A DNA stretch of 64,000 bases from Emticicia aquatica (GTDB lineage: Bacteria; Bacteroidota; Bacteroidia; Cytophagales; Spirosomataceae), in assembly GCF_923079645.1 (NCBI RefSeq), contig NZ_CAKLPY010000002.1, positions 1,426,001-1,490,000 on the forward strand, given 5' to 3'. Positions within the stretch are counted from its first letter, which is position 1. Each line of letters opens with the position of its first letter. Positions 1 through 8,823 of this stretch are shown piece by piece. The position numbers and the translations under genes were made by a program. The notes under the pieces were generated by a model that worked only from the letters and a program-made list of their open reading frames with translations, made no database searches and was not told where the DNA came from.

Positions 1-567
1 CCAGGTGGCGACGATGCTGCTTTTACCTCGCTGCTACCCTATATTAGCACAGGGTCAATCGTTAGAAAAGGAGGCGTTTTTAGGGCAACTGAAGAAAATA
101 TCATTTCAATAAAACATGAATTAGAAGCCATCGAAGAATATCCAGTTTATAAAGAACGCCTTGCACCAAAATTGCGTAGAGTTTTACAACAAATGGAGGC
201 CAATAAAGGTAAATTTGTGACTGGGCTAGATAAAGAATTTGCTGTTGGTGTAACAATGCCAAATCCGAAAAAAGTTGCTTTTTTGGTCAATAAAAATACC
301 GCAAGTACAGCTGAACAATTTATTTTAGAAGCAAAGCAAAGCACAAAAACCATTGTTTTTGGAGAAAATACTAAAGGACTAGCAGATTACATAGAGGTAA
401 GAGATTGGGGTTTGCCTTGCTATGGTTGGCGAGTTGCTTTTTCATTAGCAAAAAGCCCACGTTTACCACAAAAAGCCATTGATAATGTTGGAATTACACC
501 AGATATAAAAATTAGTGAGACTGAACTTGATTGGGTAGAATTTGTTAAAAATCAGCTAAAGAAATAA
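1..567 (+). CDS. S41-family peptidase, C-terminal part (cut by window edge)
   Basis: The frame is open from base 1, so the 5' part lies outside the window and 188 residues are visible. The fragment resembles the C-terminal protease core of S41 (C-terminal processing / tricorn-like) peptidases. It opens with PGGDD, which fits the end of the family's D-x-R-G-N-x-G-G strand. The segment NTASTAEQF carries the probable nucleophilic serine, and ENTKG about 30 residues later holds a candidate catalytic lysine. Such proteins in Bacteroidota are usually exported, but the N-terminus is not visible, so location is unknown. It converges on porV and ends just before a strong bidirectional terminator. Family call fairly firm; substrate unknown. 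Confidence 0.75.
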   Translation, partial: PGGDDAAFTSLLPYISTGSIVRKGGVFRATEENIISIKHELEAIEEYPVYKERLAPKLRRVLQQMEANKGKFVTGLDKEFAVGVTMPNPKKVAFLVNKNTASTAEQFILEAKQSTKTIVFGENTKGLADYIEVRDWGLPCYGWRVAFSLAKSPRLPQKAIDNVGITPDIKISETELDWVEFVKNQLKK

Positions 568-574
568 ACTAAAC

Positions 575-620
575 GTCAACAAAAAAGCTCTATGAGAAAT
601 CATAGAGCTTTTTTGTTGAC
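575..620. terminator. Bidirectional intrinsic terminator, 21-bp perfect stem
   Basis: Perfect inverted repeat: arms 575-595 and 600-620, loop GAAA (a GNRA tetraloop). The A6/T6 tracts inside the arms give a U-run in both directions. It sits between the convergent S41 gene and porV and can end both transcripts. Confidence 0.92.
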
Positions 621-631
621 TGAAGAAACAA

Positions 632-1834
632 CTATTGTTCTTCAGTAGTTTCGGTATCTTCAGAAGTAGTACTTGCTTTTTTAGCATCTAAATCGAAAAT
701 CAAGGAAATTCTCCACGTATTTGATAGTGGGCTACCTTGCGAAGTTGGAACTAAATAAGCTAAATCAACTTGATAGCTATTCATTATTCGGAATCCTAAA
801 CCAGTAGTTACATATTTACGACCACCTTTAGCATTGCTTTCTGCAAAATAACCACCACGAATAGCAAAGAAATTATTATACCAGTATTCAACACCAGTTG
901 AAACCGTAAATTCTCTAATTTCTTCTTTAAAACCATCAGGTGCATCATTAAATGATCCAAATATTCCAGCAATTACACCGGTAGTTTCTGGGTCTCTACC
1001 TTTAACAATCACACCATTATTGTCTCTCAATGGAGGCGTAGGAACTAATAATTTATTTACATCAAGCAGTAAATTAAACTGATTGTGAGCATCAATTTTA
1101 TAATTTAATCCACCACCAACTTTAAGATTTGTTGGTAAATAAAATGTGTTTCGACCATAATTTACTTTTCCACCAATATTTGAAATAACTGCACCCGCAG
1201 AATATTTTACGCCGCGGTCTTTATTTTTAACACTTGGTTTTTCATTAGTGTAAAAGAAAGAAATATCACCTGCAACTGTGTTAGCGGGTTTACTTGAAGA
1301 GTTGTTGACAACTTGTGAACCAATGAGATTTGAGTGAATATATTTCAAATTTAAACCCATTGAGAAATCTCTTCCAAGTTTTCTGGTATAACCTCCAGCA
1401 ATATTGAATTCACGAGATTGAAAAGTACCGTTTGGCTGTCCAGTAGCAGTAGTAAACTGAATTTGCCCTTGATTAAAATAGGTCATCGAAAGCCCTAGAG
1501 CTTGGTCTTTACCTGTTTTTTTGAAAATAGCGGCGTGTAATAAGCCCATATCGTCAACTAAATCTCGCAGCCAAGGAGTATAAGAAACAGTTGAGCCAAT
1601 GTTTTTGTCAATAAAAGCAAGTTTTGCAGTATTCCAATACATTGAGTTGGCATCTGGAGAGGAAGCTACACCCGCATCTCCCATCGCAGCTCCACGAGAA
1701 TCAGGAGAGATTGTAAGAAAAGGAACAGCTGGCGAAATTACTCTTTGTACGCTTTTATTATTTACTTGTGCCTGACTAGTCAAAGCATTCATTAAAACTA
1801 CACTTGTCAAAGCGACTACTAATTTGCGTTTCAT
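632..1834 (-). CDS. porV: Type IX secretion outer-membrane protein PorV (LptO)
   Basis: 400 residues, close to the usual PorV length. The N-terminus is a signal peptide (MKRKLVVALTSVVLMNALTSQAQ). The mature start RVISPAVPFLTISPDSRGAA and the following GDAGVASSPDANSMYWNTAKLAF are hallmarks of PorV, a FadL-like outer-membrane beta-barrel. In the T9SS, PorV shuttles cargo from the translocon to the attachment complex containing PorU. The C-terminus (IFDLDAKKASTTSEDTETTEEQ region) is acidic and Thr/Glu-rich after the last strand. It follows porU on the same strand after a 103-bp gap that holds its own promoter. Call is secure from sequence pattern and neighbour. Confidence 0.93.
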   Translation of the reverse strand: MKRKLVVALTSVVLMNALTSQAQVNNKSVQRVISPAVPFLTISPDSRGAAMGDAGVASSPDANSMYWNTAKLAFIDKNIGSTVSYTPWLRDLVDDMGLLHAAIFKKTGKDQALGLSMTYFNQGQIQFTTATGQPNGTFQSREFNIAGGYTRKLGRDFSMGLNLKYIHSNLIGSQVVNNSSSKPANTVAGDISFFYTNEKPSVKNKDRGVKYSAGAVISNIGGKVNYGRNTFYLPTNLKVGGGLNYKIDAHNQFNLLLDVNKLLVPTPPLRDNNGVIVKGRDPETTGVIAGIFGSFNDAPDGFKEEIREFTVSTGVEYWYNNFFAIRGGYFAESNAKGGRKYVTTGLGFRIMNSYQVDLAYLVPTSQGSPLSNTWRISLIFDLDAKKASTTSEDTETTEEQ

Positions 1835-1915
1835 GTGAGAAATTTTAATATTCTACCCCATAACAAGGGTACTTATCGGTTCTGAATATATTTAGTCTTA
1901 AAAAATTTGCAAGGT

Positions 1916-1948
1916 CAAATATAACTTATTTTCTTCATTACTTCCAAA
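1916..1948 (-). promoter_or_regulatory. Promoter of porV
   Basis: Read on the minus strand, TATATTTG (1923-1916) matches the Bacteroidota -7 consensus TAnnTTTG. A TTTG -33 element lies at 1948-1945, 21 bp upstream. The -33 element overlaps the last codons of porU, so porV can be transcribed independently of porU. Expected start near 1910. Confidence 0.6.
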
Positions 1949-4900
1949 AAACCATTTTGCCTGAAAAAGAAGAAGTTGTATTTTCGGATACAGAATAGAC
2001 CAAAATTTTATAAAAATAAATGCCATTTATCCAATCTTTTGGTTCAATTTTCATGCCAAGGTTTTGCGTTTTATCACATACGTAGCAGGTCTCTTGTTTT
2101 TGGAAAACTTGTTTTCCCGAATTGTCAAAAATAGCTAAAGTAAATGTTAAATCTTGATTTTCGGCATTATGTTCAACATAAAAATTTGTTGTGTTTTCGA
2201 CAGGATTTGGATAATTATACGCCTTTAAAATCTTTAAATTATCGTTTTTCACTATAAAGTTTAACGCTACCTCAGTCGAATTATTATAGGTATCCCAAAC
2301 TTTTAATTTAACGGTATATCGGCCAGCGGGTAACTTTCCGAGACTATATTTTAACAAACCTTTCGTATAATCATCGGTACTTATAAAGTATTGATTTACA
2401 GTTGTTTGTAAAGTGTCATTGAGTGTTAAAATCATTTCGTGGCCAACCCCAGCTTGTGAAATATTAATGCCGTTTTCATCCGAAATTTTTGCTTCAATAA
2501 TATTATTCTCATCAATTGAAAGCTCAATATTTGGTGCTTTTGTATCGCTTGCAATAAGAAATTCACTACCGCCAATCATTAATTCATTATAACTTCCGGT
2601 TGCATCGTTTGTACTATCGGTCGAAACAGCATAAAAATTTACTCGTCCTTTTCCGATTTGATAATTGATATCTTTTGGAACAATAAAATTAACTTTAAAA
2701 CTTCCATTTTTTACATCAACAACTCCCTCAAAAATTTGATTTCGATAAGTTTCATAGTAAAATTTATTAGTTTTCTGCCCAAGTGTACTTACTTCGGAAG
2801 GCTTGTCATAAACAGAGACGAGTATTTTTCCATTGAAGTTGTTTTTTCGTAAACCATTTTCTGAATGAATGATTTCCCCTTCCAGATTAACCTTCGATAA
2901 TGCTTTTAAAGTTTGTTTTTCTGGGGTGGTGCTGTTAATTTTTGTCAAAATTACTTTTTCAGTTGGATAAGCCAATTTCATGGATGGGTCGCCTAAAAGA
3001 GAAAAATTTCTATTAAAAACACCACTAAAAGAGTTATTTTTGGTTATTCTGAAAATATCACCTAATCTGAGAGAAGAATTTTTGTTCGTTTGTGAAAATG
3101 CTTGATAAAAAGCATTATTCAATAAAAAATTTGTATTTGAATAAACTGGTCGAGTGGTAGTGAGCAAACCAATTGCTGCCCCTTTTGGACTAAGCATCGC
3201 TATCTCCGCTCCAGAAACGTTGCCAGGGTCATCAAAACGCCCAAATGAGCAAGTAGCTGTTAAAAAAAGCGGCATATTATTGAGGTTTCTCCAATTTTGA
3301 ATTTGTTCTCTGGTTACGATTTTTTCTTCAGTCCAACCGTCTGTTCCACCGTGGCCACTGTAATTTATTATCAATGCACCATCATTAATACTTTTATTGA
3401 GGGCTTTATTTGCTTCAGGAGCGATTGCACCATTAGCAGTGGCAATTTGTGGAAATGCATCTAAATAAATTTTGTTTACTAAAATATCTTTAGTGCTTTT
3501 TGTCATTATTTCTGAAATATCGTCGGCATCTTGTTGGTGGATATTTGCATCACCATCATCGGCCACAAAGCTTATTTTTCTACGCCAACTTCCTACTGTA
3601 CGTCTATTTTGGGAATAAAAAATAAGTTTATCAACAACATTTTTCGCTTCATCAATATTTTTGATTGGTAAGCGGCCAACACCGATTTCCATCGTATGAT
3701 TTCCTGTATTATTTTCAAGCCAATCGCCTTCGTTTTCTTCAAAAAAACCAAAATAATCATCCGATGCGTAGCTATTTACTGGATTTAAAGATTCACGACT
3801 TTCATAGGTTGGAATCATCAAATGAGTATCAATAGAGGCGTACTGAATGAGGTTTTTGTAATCGAAACTAGCATCAGCAAAGAGGAGTAAATACTTTAAT
3901 TTTGCTGGTTTTTTTTGCCATAAAAAACGCCCAAAATCTCGGATAGCAGTTGGGTCAGGATTTCCTGAAGAGAACTCATTATAAATTTCCTGAATATCAA
4001 CAACAGCAACGTCTAGACTATCATTTTTTCTACGAAAATCAGCTAATCTTTCTGCTTGCTCTTGCCATGTTCTTACGGTAACTATCAGCAGGTCAGGCGT
4101 TTGTGTTTGTTTAAGGTTTTGATTGTTAATTTTCTGAATAGAAAGAGGCTCAAGTAAATTATTGGACGAAAACAATATAAATGATTTGAGCTTCGATTGG
4201 GTTTCAATACCAAAATTTGCTACTAAATTATTGGTTTGATATGGAATATTATCTGGAGAAAGAGGATTGGTAATATCCCAAATTTTTTGTGTAGAATTTG
4301 CTTGGCTTACAATAAAATTAGATGTTTTTGCAGCTAAACTTTCAATCGAACGAACAATTGTTTGCTGCTCATAAAATTGCAATTTTCGTTTGAACTGAAA
4401 CGCAAAAAAATTAAGATACGCAACCGAAGAACTTAGTTTGTTTTTATCAAAACTAAAAGTCAATTTTTGGGTATTTTTTCCATTAGAAATGGCAGTAAAA
4501 ACCTGTGTATTTATTGAGCCTTTGATATCATAAGTTCCGCTACCAATTGCAGGAAGATTTTGTTCGCCAATGAGTGAATCAGAATTTAATTTTAGGCTAA
4601 TTTTAGTCGAAGTAAACGCTGCACCCAAAACAGACGAAGTAAGCTTGATAGTAGAGTTTGGAACAATACCATCAGTTTTTAAATCAAAATTGATTTCGGG
4701 ACTAATTCCAAAGGATTCACCGTACCATTCTCGACCAGAACCGCCTAAATCTCGGCCACCCAGACTTACTACATTTCGTTGGTCAAGTTCATGAAAAAAG
4801 AAGTCGTCAAAACTATCAATATTGTTGTTGGAATTAACTAATGTTTGATTTTTTACTCTTAAACCTTTAGTTTCAGCAATAGAAAGAAAATAAAATGTAG

Positions 4901-5360
4901 TATCAGAATATGGATTGTTTTGGTGTGTAAATAGTTGACTATCAGATTTGAAGCTGATTTTGTGAGGACTTTCGGCAAAAAAAAGTAAGAAGTCAGATTG
5001 GTCAAATTTAGCGTCGTTTTCACCAATAATTTCAATTGGGTTTTCTGTCAAATCTTGAAAACGAATACTATTATTAGGTTGGGGTAAAATGCCGCCACCG
5101 TTGCCAAAAATCCGTAAGTTTTGTGGATTAATTTTTGAAATATCTATGCCAATATTTTTCAGAAAATTTGCATCAATTTTATGAATTCCAGTTTGAGTTG
5201 TAGCAATTTTGTACCAATCGCCGTTCGCTAAAACAGAGGATTGAGCTTTGCTAAAAAATGGAGAGAATACACAAAAAGTAAAAATAGCTAATGCAATTTT
5301 TGGCAATTGACTAGAAAACGAAGCCAAATTTAGGTAATATGTCAACCCAGTTTTTTTCAA
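1938..5360 (-). CDS. porU: Type IX secretion sortase PorU (C25 gingipain-type peptidase)
   Basis: 1140 residues, typical for PorU. It is the cell-surface sortase that removes the C-terminal signal of T9SS cargo and links cargo to its anchor. Residues 1-40 form a long N-terminal signal region ending FSKAQSS. The C25 domain spans about residues 430-790, with the catalytic His in NYSGHGG (His670) and Cys in TATCSFGRFDDPG (Cys704). The end, from about residue 1045 (NYPNPVENT), is a type A sorting-domain-like module ending SGKMVFWK, as expected since PorU itself has a CTD. It lies 15 bp after the SprT-like gene in a mazG-ruvX-sprT-porU run and is followed by porV. No damage seen. Confidence 0.93.
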   Translation of the reverse strand: MKKTGLTYYLNLASFSSQLPKIALAIFTFCVFSPFFSKAQSSVLANGDWYKIATTQTGIHKIDANFLKNIGIDISKINPQNLRIFGNGGGILPQPNNSIRFQDLTENPIEIIGENDAKFDQSDFLLFFAESPHKISFKSDSQLFTHQNNPYSDTTFYFLSIAETKGLRVKNQTLVNSNNNIDSFDDFFFHELDQRNVVSLGGRDLGGSGREWYGESFGISPEINFDLKTDGIVPNSTIKLTSSVLGAAFTSTKISLKLNSDSLIGEQNLPAIGSGTYDIKGSINTQVFTAISNGKNTQKLTFSFDKNKLSSSVAYLNFFAFQFKRKLQFYEQQTIVRSIESLAAKTSNFIVSQANSTQKIWDITNPLSPDNIPYQTNNLVANFGIETQSKLKSFILFSSNNLLEPLSIQKINNQNLKQTQTPDLLIVTVRTWQEQAERLADFRRKNDSLDVAVVDIQEIYNEFSSGNPDPTAIRDFGRFLWQKKPAKLKYLLLFADASFDYKNLIQYASIDTHLMIPTYESRESLNPVNSYASDDYFGFFEENEGDWLENNTGNHTMEIGVGRLPIKNIDEAKNVVDKLIFYSQNRRTVGSWRRKISFVADDGDANIHQQDADDISEIMTKSTKDILVNKIYLDAFPQIATANGAIAPEANKALNKSINDGALIINYSGHGGTDGWTEEKIVTREQIQNWRNLNNMPLFLTATCSFGRFDDPGNVSGAEIAMLSPKGAAIGLLTTTRPVYSNTNFLLNNAFYQAFSQTNKNSSLRLGDIFRITKNNSFSGVFNRNFSLLGDPSMKLAYPTEKVILTKINSTTPEKQTLKALSKVNLEGEIIHSENGLRKNNFNGKILVSVYDKPSEVSTLGQKTNKFYYETYRNQIFEGVVDVKNGSFKVNFIVPKDINYQIGKGRVNFYAVSTDSTNDATGSYNELMIGGSEFLIASDTKAPNIELSIDENNIIEAKISDENGINISQAGVGHEMILTLNDTLQTTVNQYFISTDDYTKGLLKYSLGKLPAGRYTVKLKVWDTYNNSTEVALNFIVKNDNLKILKAYNYPNPVENTTNFYVEHNAENQDLTFTLAIFDNSGKQVFQKQETCYVCDKTQNLGMKIEPKDWINGIYFYKILVYSVSENTTSSFSGKMVFWK

Positions 5361-5375
5361 GATAAAAAATTTAAA

Positions 5376-6065
5376 TTATAAAGGATTTACTCTTGCAGTT
5401 GCTAAAATTGTATATCGTTTTTTTGATTTTTTTTCTAAACACAAAATCCTCGTTCGACGTTTTTCTATTTTCTGAAAAATCGTCCCTCTAAACTCAAACC
5501 ATTGATTATCAGCAATATCTAAAAGAGAAATGCCTAAATCATCACCGCTATCAAAGCTTCTAAGAGCTTCCGATAAAGGTGCATAACTGACCGAAGAAGC
5601 AGCAGGATTTGACATGTATGCTTGTAATGGAAAAAGCAATTTTTCTGGAAAAACATCAGTGTTGAGCATTGGTGTCATTAAATCTTGAAAGCATTTTTTC
5701 CATTCTTTGCCGTGTGGTTCAATTTTTCTTCGACCACGCCCTAACCAAGCTCGCTGATGAGCAATTTCGTGAATGTAAGTTACCAAAAAAGCATATTCAT
5801 TGAGATCATGGTTGATGGTGATTTTGTGTTGCTCATCACGAAAAGTATAATTCCCAAAACAACTACTGCGAGTACGTGAAATTTTAAACGAAAAAGGCTG
5901 TTCGTTCCATAACTTAATACAATAAGCGACTGAATTTTGAGGAAGATGTTTGGTTAAAACTTCATTCATCTTCTTGATTGTCAGCGAATCAGGCAAGATT
6001 TTTTGCGGCTGAATTGGCTTATCTTCTACAATTTTCTGAACTTTATTGAGTAAACTTTTGAGCAT
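5376..6065 (-). CDS. SprT-like zinc metalloprotease domain protein
   Basis: 229 residues. The zinc site HEIAH is at residues 99-103, preceded by the hydrophobic stretch AFLVTYI. A third His (PHGKEW, His118) matches the SprT-like pattern HExxH...H in which Glu100 is catalytic. No signal peptide is visible, so it should act in the cytoplasm. SprT-like proteins in eukaryotes (Spartan) cut DNA-protein crosslinks; bacterial members are poorly characterised. Gaps of 15 bp to ruvX upstream and 15 bp to porU downstream imply one transcript. The C-terminal 60 residues are basic (KKRTRILCLEKKSKKR region). Domain call firm, biological role unknown. Confidence 0.82.
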   Translation of the reverse strand: MLKSLLNKVQKIVEDKPIQPQKILPDSLTIKKMNEVLTKHLPQNSVAYCIKLWNEQPFSFKISRTRSSCFGNYTFRDEQHKITINHDLNEYAFLVTYIHEIAHQRAWLGRGRRKIEPHGKEWKKCFQDLMTPMLNTDVFPEKLLFPLQAYMSNPAASSVSYAPLSEALRSFDSGDDLGISLLDIADNQWFEFRGTIFQKIEKRRTRILCLEKKSKKRYTILATARVNPL

Positions 6066-6080
6066 AAAATACGACCAAAT

Positions 6081-6488
6081 CTATAATTCCATGAAACTTT
6101 GTAAAATAATAACCGCACTAATTTTATCAATATTTCCTTTCACTTGACGGTCTTTTTTTTTCATTCCGCCAGCAATCATCGTTTGCACAGCCATTTTAGA
6201 AGTAAAACGCTCATCGTGCAAATGAATAGGTATTTCGGGGAAAATATTTTTCAATTCAACTACAAACCGTTCTACATAGGCCGTGCCATCGGTAGTTGTA
6301 CCATCAAGGTTTTTAGGCATTCCAACCACAAAAGCTTCAACAACTTCGGTTTGGGTATATTTTTTTAAATAATCCAACAATTTATCTGTCGGCACAGTTT
6401 CGAGAGCCGATGCAATAATTTTTGAAGGGTCGGTTACGGCCAATCCTGTTCGTTTAGCACCGTAGTCAATAGCGAGTATTCTTGGCAA
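6081..6488 (-). CDS. ruvX: RuvX/YqgF Holliday-junction resolvase-like nuclease
   Basis: 135 residues, the normal size. The RNase H-like fold is marked by ILAIDYGAKRTGLAVTD (Asp8 metal ligand), FVVGMPKNLDGT, and HLHDERFTSKMA with its acidic residues. Homologues process the 5' end of pre-16S rRNA (E. coli YqgF) and have Holliday-junction resolvase activity in vitro. Cytoplasmic. It lies 37 bp after mazG and 15 bp before the SprT-like gene on the minus strand, so it is probably cotranscribed with both. Confidence 0.92.
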   Translation of the reverse strand: MPRILAIDYGAKRTGLAVTDPSKIIASALETVPTDKLLDYLKKYTQTEVVEAFVVGMPKNLDGTTTDGTAYVERFVVELKNIFPEIPIHLHDERFTSKMAVQTMIAGGMKKKDRQVKGNIDKISAVIILQSFMEL

Positions 6489-6525
6489 AATATTTTAAGT
6501 TTAGTTATATTCAAATGCTAGAAAA

Positions 6526-7341
6526 TTACAATTTTTTAGCTTCTTCCCAAAAAACATCCATTTCTGCTAAAGTCATATCTTTAAGGCTTTTATTGGCTTG
6601 TTTGGCTTTTTCTTCAAGATATTGAAAACGTTTGATAAATTTTTTATTGGTTCGCTCCAAAGCTGTTTCAGGATTTATATCAATAAAACGAGCATAATTG
6701 ACGAGCGAAAACAGCAAATCTCCAAATTCGCCTTCAGCTTTGTCTTTGTCGATGGCTTTGTCGTTTTCAACGTCAAACATCTCCTTGAACTCACCCATTT
6801 CTTCTTCAACTTTCGCCCAAACTTGACTTTTTTCTTCCCAGTCAAAACCAACACCTCGAGCTTTTTCTTGCACTCGCATCGCTTTCACTAATGCGGGCAA
6901 AGATTGCGGAACACCACCCAAAACCGATTTGTTTCCTTCTTTTAGTTTTAATTGTTCCCAATTACGTTTTACTTCTTCTTCGGTTTCGGCAATTACATCG
7001 CCATAGATATGTGGGTGGCGAGAAACCAATTTATCACAAATACCATGAAGTACATCGGCTACATCGAATTCGCCAGTTTCGGAAGCGATTTTTGAATAAA
7101 ATACCAAATGAAGCATAATATCACCCAATTCTTTTTTGATTTCGGGCAAATCTTTTTCCAAAATCGCATCCGAAAGTTCATACGTTTCTTCAATTGTCAA
7201 ATGGCGAAGCGTATCCATCGTTTGTTTTTTATCCCAAGGGCATTGCTCACGGAGTTCGTCCATGATAGTTAATAATCTATCAAAAGCCATGAGTTTCTCC
7301 ATTCGTTGCGGAGGAAAAATTGGGGGAAGTTTGTTGCTCAT
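6526..7341 (-). CDS. mazG: Nucleoside triphosphate pyrophosphohydrolase MazG
   Basis: 271 residues with the two tandem MazG domains of the long form. The first (residues ~15-120) has CPWDKKQT, EETYEL and GDIMLHLVF. The second (~150-260) has VEEEMGEFKE and EGEFGDLLFSLVNYAR. The EExxE...ExxD residues bind Mg2+ and hydrolyse NTPs to NMP and PPi, which removes aberrant nucleotides or modulates the stringent response. Likely first gene of the minus-strand run mazG-ruvX-sprT-porU. No clear TAnnTTTG promoter is seen upstream (the nearest word, CAAAGTTC at about 7378, only half matches). Confidence 0.94.
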   Translation of the reverse strand: MSNKLPPIFPPQRMEKLMAFDRLLTIMDELREQCPWDKKQTMDTLRHLTIEETYELSDAILEKDLPEIKKELGDIMLHLVFYSKIASETGEFDVADVLHGICDKLVSRHPHIYGDVIAETEEEVKRNWEQLKLKEGNKSVLGGVPQSLPALVKAMRVQEKARGVGFDWEEKSQVWAKVEEEMGEFKEMFDVENDKAIDKDKAEGEFGDLLFSLVNYARFIDINPETALERTNKKFIKRFQYLEEKAKQANKSLKDMTLAEMDVFWEEAKKL

Positions 7342-7390
7342 AAAACCAATAAATGATGAAATCTTGAATGTTCAGACAAAGTTCGTCAAT

Positions 7391-7423
7391 AAAAAAGAAA
7401 AAGCCACCTGTTTTGCAGATGGC
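7391..7423 (-). terminator. Intrinsic terminator after the 222-residue redoxin gene
   Basis: Arms GCCACCTG (7403-7410) and CAGATGGC (7416-7423) pair with one G-U on the minus-strand RNA. The plus-strand A-tract 7391-7402 then gives a U-rich run on that strand. It separates the redoxin gene from mazG. Confidence 0.75.
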
Positions 7424-7469
7424 ACTTAAAAATTTATTAGCTTTTTGACTTAACTATGAGCGAAACAAT

Positions 7470-8138
7470 TTAGTTTTTCCATTTGATGGCACAACCAACG
7501 GCTTTAGTGAAAGTTGTGACAATGGGTTTTCCAACCAAAAGGTTATTTACGGCATCTTCGACGTAGCGTTTTGTAACCCCTGAAGGGTCTTGAGCGTTAT
7601 CGTCGATTGCTCCGATGTAACTAACGACGATTTTACCAGCGTCTTTTTTCAAAACATATACCTGTGGCGTTCGCATTGCTCCAAACATTTTTGAAACATT
7701 TTGGGTATCATCAGCTAGGTACGGATACGGATAATTTTTTTCTTTGGCACGTGCCTGCATGTTTGCGAACGAATCTTCTTCATACGCTTCAGGGTCATTT
7801 GGATTAATCGTAATTACTGGGAAACCTTGAGTTTCATATTTTCTATCTAGGGCAATCACACGGTCTTCATAAGATTTTGAAAAAGGACAATGATTTGAAG
7901 TAAAAACTACAATAAAACCTTTAGCAGAAGGAAAATCGGCTAAGGAAACTATTTTCCCGTCAACATTTTTCAGTTTAAAATCTACAACAACATCGCCAAG
8001 TACATATCCTAAAGTACCATTTTTTGTATTATTTGGGGTTTCGGTCAATTCTGCTGCATTCGCTTTTTTAAATAAGTAAGTCGAAAACAGACCTCCTACA
8101 ACCAACATTACTACTACGACTAAAAATTGCTTCTTCAT
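7470..8138 (-). CDS. Exported redoxin / AhpC-TSA-like thioredoxin-fold protein
   Basis: 222 residues. N-terminal hydrophobic segment MKKQFLVVVVMLVVGGLFSTYLF (signal anchor or signal peptide), so it should face the periplasm. The redoxin core follows from about residue 45 (LGDVVVDFKLKNVDGK). At the active-site position is NHCPFSKSY: one Cys followed by P-F-S, a CxxS rather than CxxC motif, which suggests a peroxidase-like or monothiol reaction. The segment VITINPNDPEAYEEDSF is typical of the thioredoxin family protein group often annotated PRX-like 1. Ends before a terminator; the next redoxin gene upstream is a separate unit 92 bp away. Substrate unknown. Confidence 0.82.
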   Translation of the reverse strand: MKKQFLVVVVMLVVGGLFSTYLFKKANAAELTETPNNTKNGTLGYVLGDVVVDFKLKNVDGKIVSLADFPSAKGFIVVFTSNHCPFSKSYEDRVIALDRKYETQGFPVITINPNDPEAYEEDSFANMQARAKEKNYPYPYLADDTQNVSKMFGAMRTPQVYVLKKDAGKIVVSYIGAIDDNAQDPSGVTKRYVEDAVNNLLVGKPIVTTFTKAVGCAIKWKN

Positions 8139-8229
8139 TTTGCTTAAATTTAAGTTTTACTCAACCTTTATTTTAAAATAAAAAAGGTATTTTGAGTTGA
8201 TGGACTAACGTATATAAAACATTTATATT

Positions 8230-8706
8230 TCAAAAAAAGTGCCGAATTTTTTCACTAAGCATCTGATAGTCAAATGATTGTTCGTAAAACTCTTTTTGTT
8301 GACCTTTGATTATTAACGTAGCAGGAATCGCTCCTGACCATTGCGGACTTACTTTGTCAATCCAACTATTATAGTCAGGTTCATCAATTAAAAAAACTTG
8401 TGAAGCTATTTGATGTTCTTCGACGAATCTTTTTACAGCATCTAAATCTCGTTTAAAATCAAGACTAATAAAAATAACCGATACGTTATTTAGACGAAAA
8501 TCATTTGCTAAAGTCTCAAAAATGGGCATTTCTGCCACGCAAGGTTTGCACCAAGAAGCCCAAAAATTAAACACATAAATTCCATCACCTTTTTGCATCA
8601 ATTTTTCCAAATCTTGAAATTTAATAACTTCAATTGATTTTTGGGCAAAAGATGTATAATTGACTGATAAAAAGATAATTATGGAAAATGTTATGAGTAA
8701 TTTCAC
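8230..8706 (-). CDS. TlpA-family thiol-disulfide protein
   Basis: 158 residues. A cleavable signal peptide (MKLLITFSIIIFLSVNYTSFAQ) leads into a compact TlpA/thioredoxin domain with FNFWASWCKPCVAEMP; WCKPC is the redox site. The later cis-proline region reads WSGAIPATLII. It is expected to be a periplasmic reductase that keeps thiols reduced, for example in cytochrome c maturation. It lies divergently from purU and in the same direction as the CxxS redoxin, but with a 91-bp gap, so operon membership is uncertain. Confidence 0.87.
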   Translation of the reverse strand: MKLLITFSIIIFLSVNYTSFAQKSIEVIKFQDLEKLMQKGDGIYVFNFWASWCKPCVAEMPIFETLANDFRLNNVSVIFISLDFKRDLDAVKRFVEEHQIASQVFLIDEPDYNSWIDKVSPQWSGAIPATLIIKGQQKEFYEQSFDYQMLSEKIRHFF

Positions 8707-8782
8707 AATTCTTTTTTAGAAGTATTACGTAAATTTATTTTTAAAATCCGTAATTCGCAATCTTAAACGATAATTAAAACAA

Positions 8783-8805
8783 AACCATGCAGCCGTAGCA
8801 CGGTT
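8783..8805 (+). repeat. GC-rich imperfect hairpin in the purU leader
   Basis: Arms AACCATGC (8783-8790) and GCACGGTT (8798-8805) pair with one A-C mismatch around a 7-nt loop. It ends 18 nt before the purU ATG and is GC-rich for this region. It resembles no riboswitch class I can recognise. Confidence 0.4.
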
Positions 8806-8823
8806 AGCAAGTACATATTAACA

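Noticed and set aside
4001..4020. GCAACGTCTAGAC inside porU as a further REP half
   Set aside because: Only a short chance match to the arm, no inverted partner, and in a conserved coding region.
8783..8823. THF or purine riboswitch before purU
   Set aside because: A single short hairpin with a mismatch; no recognisable aptamer core.
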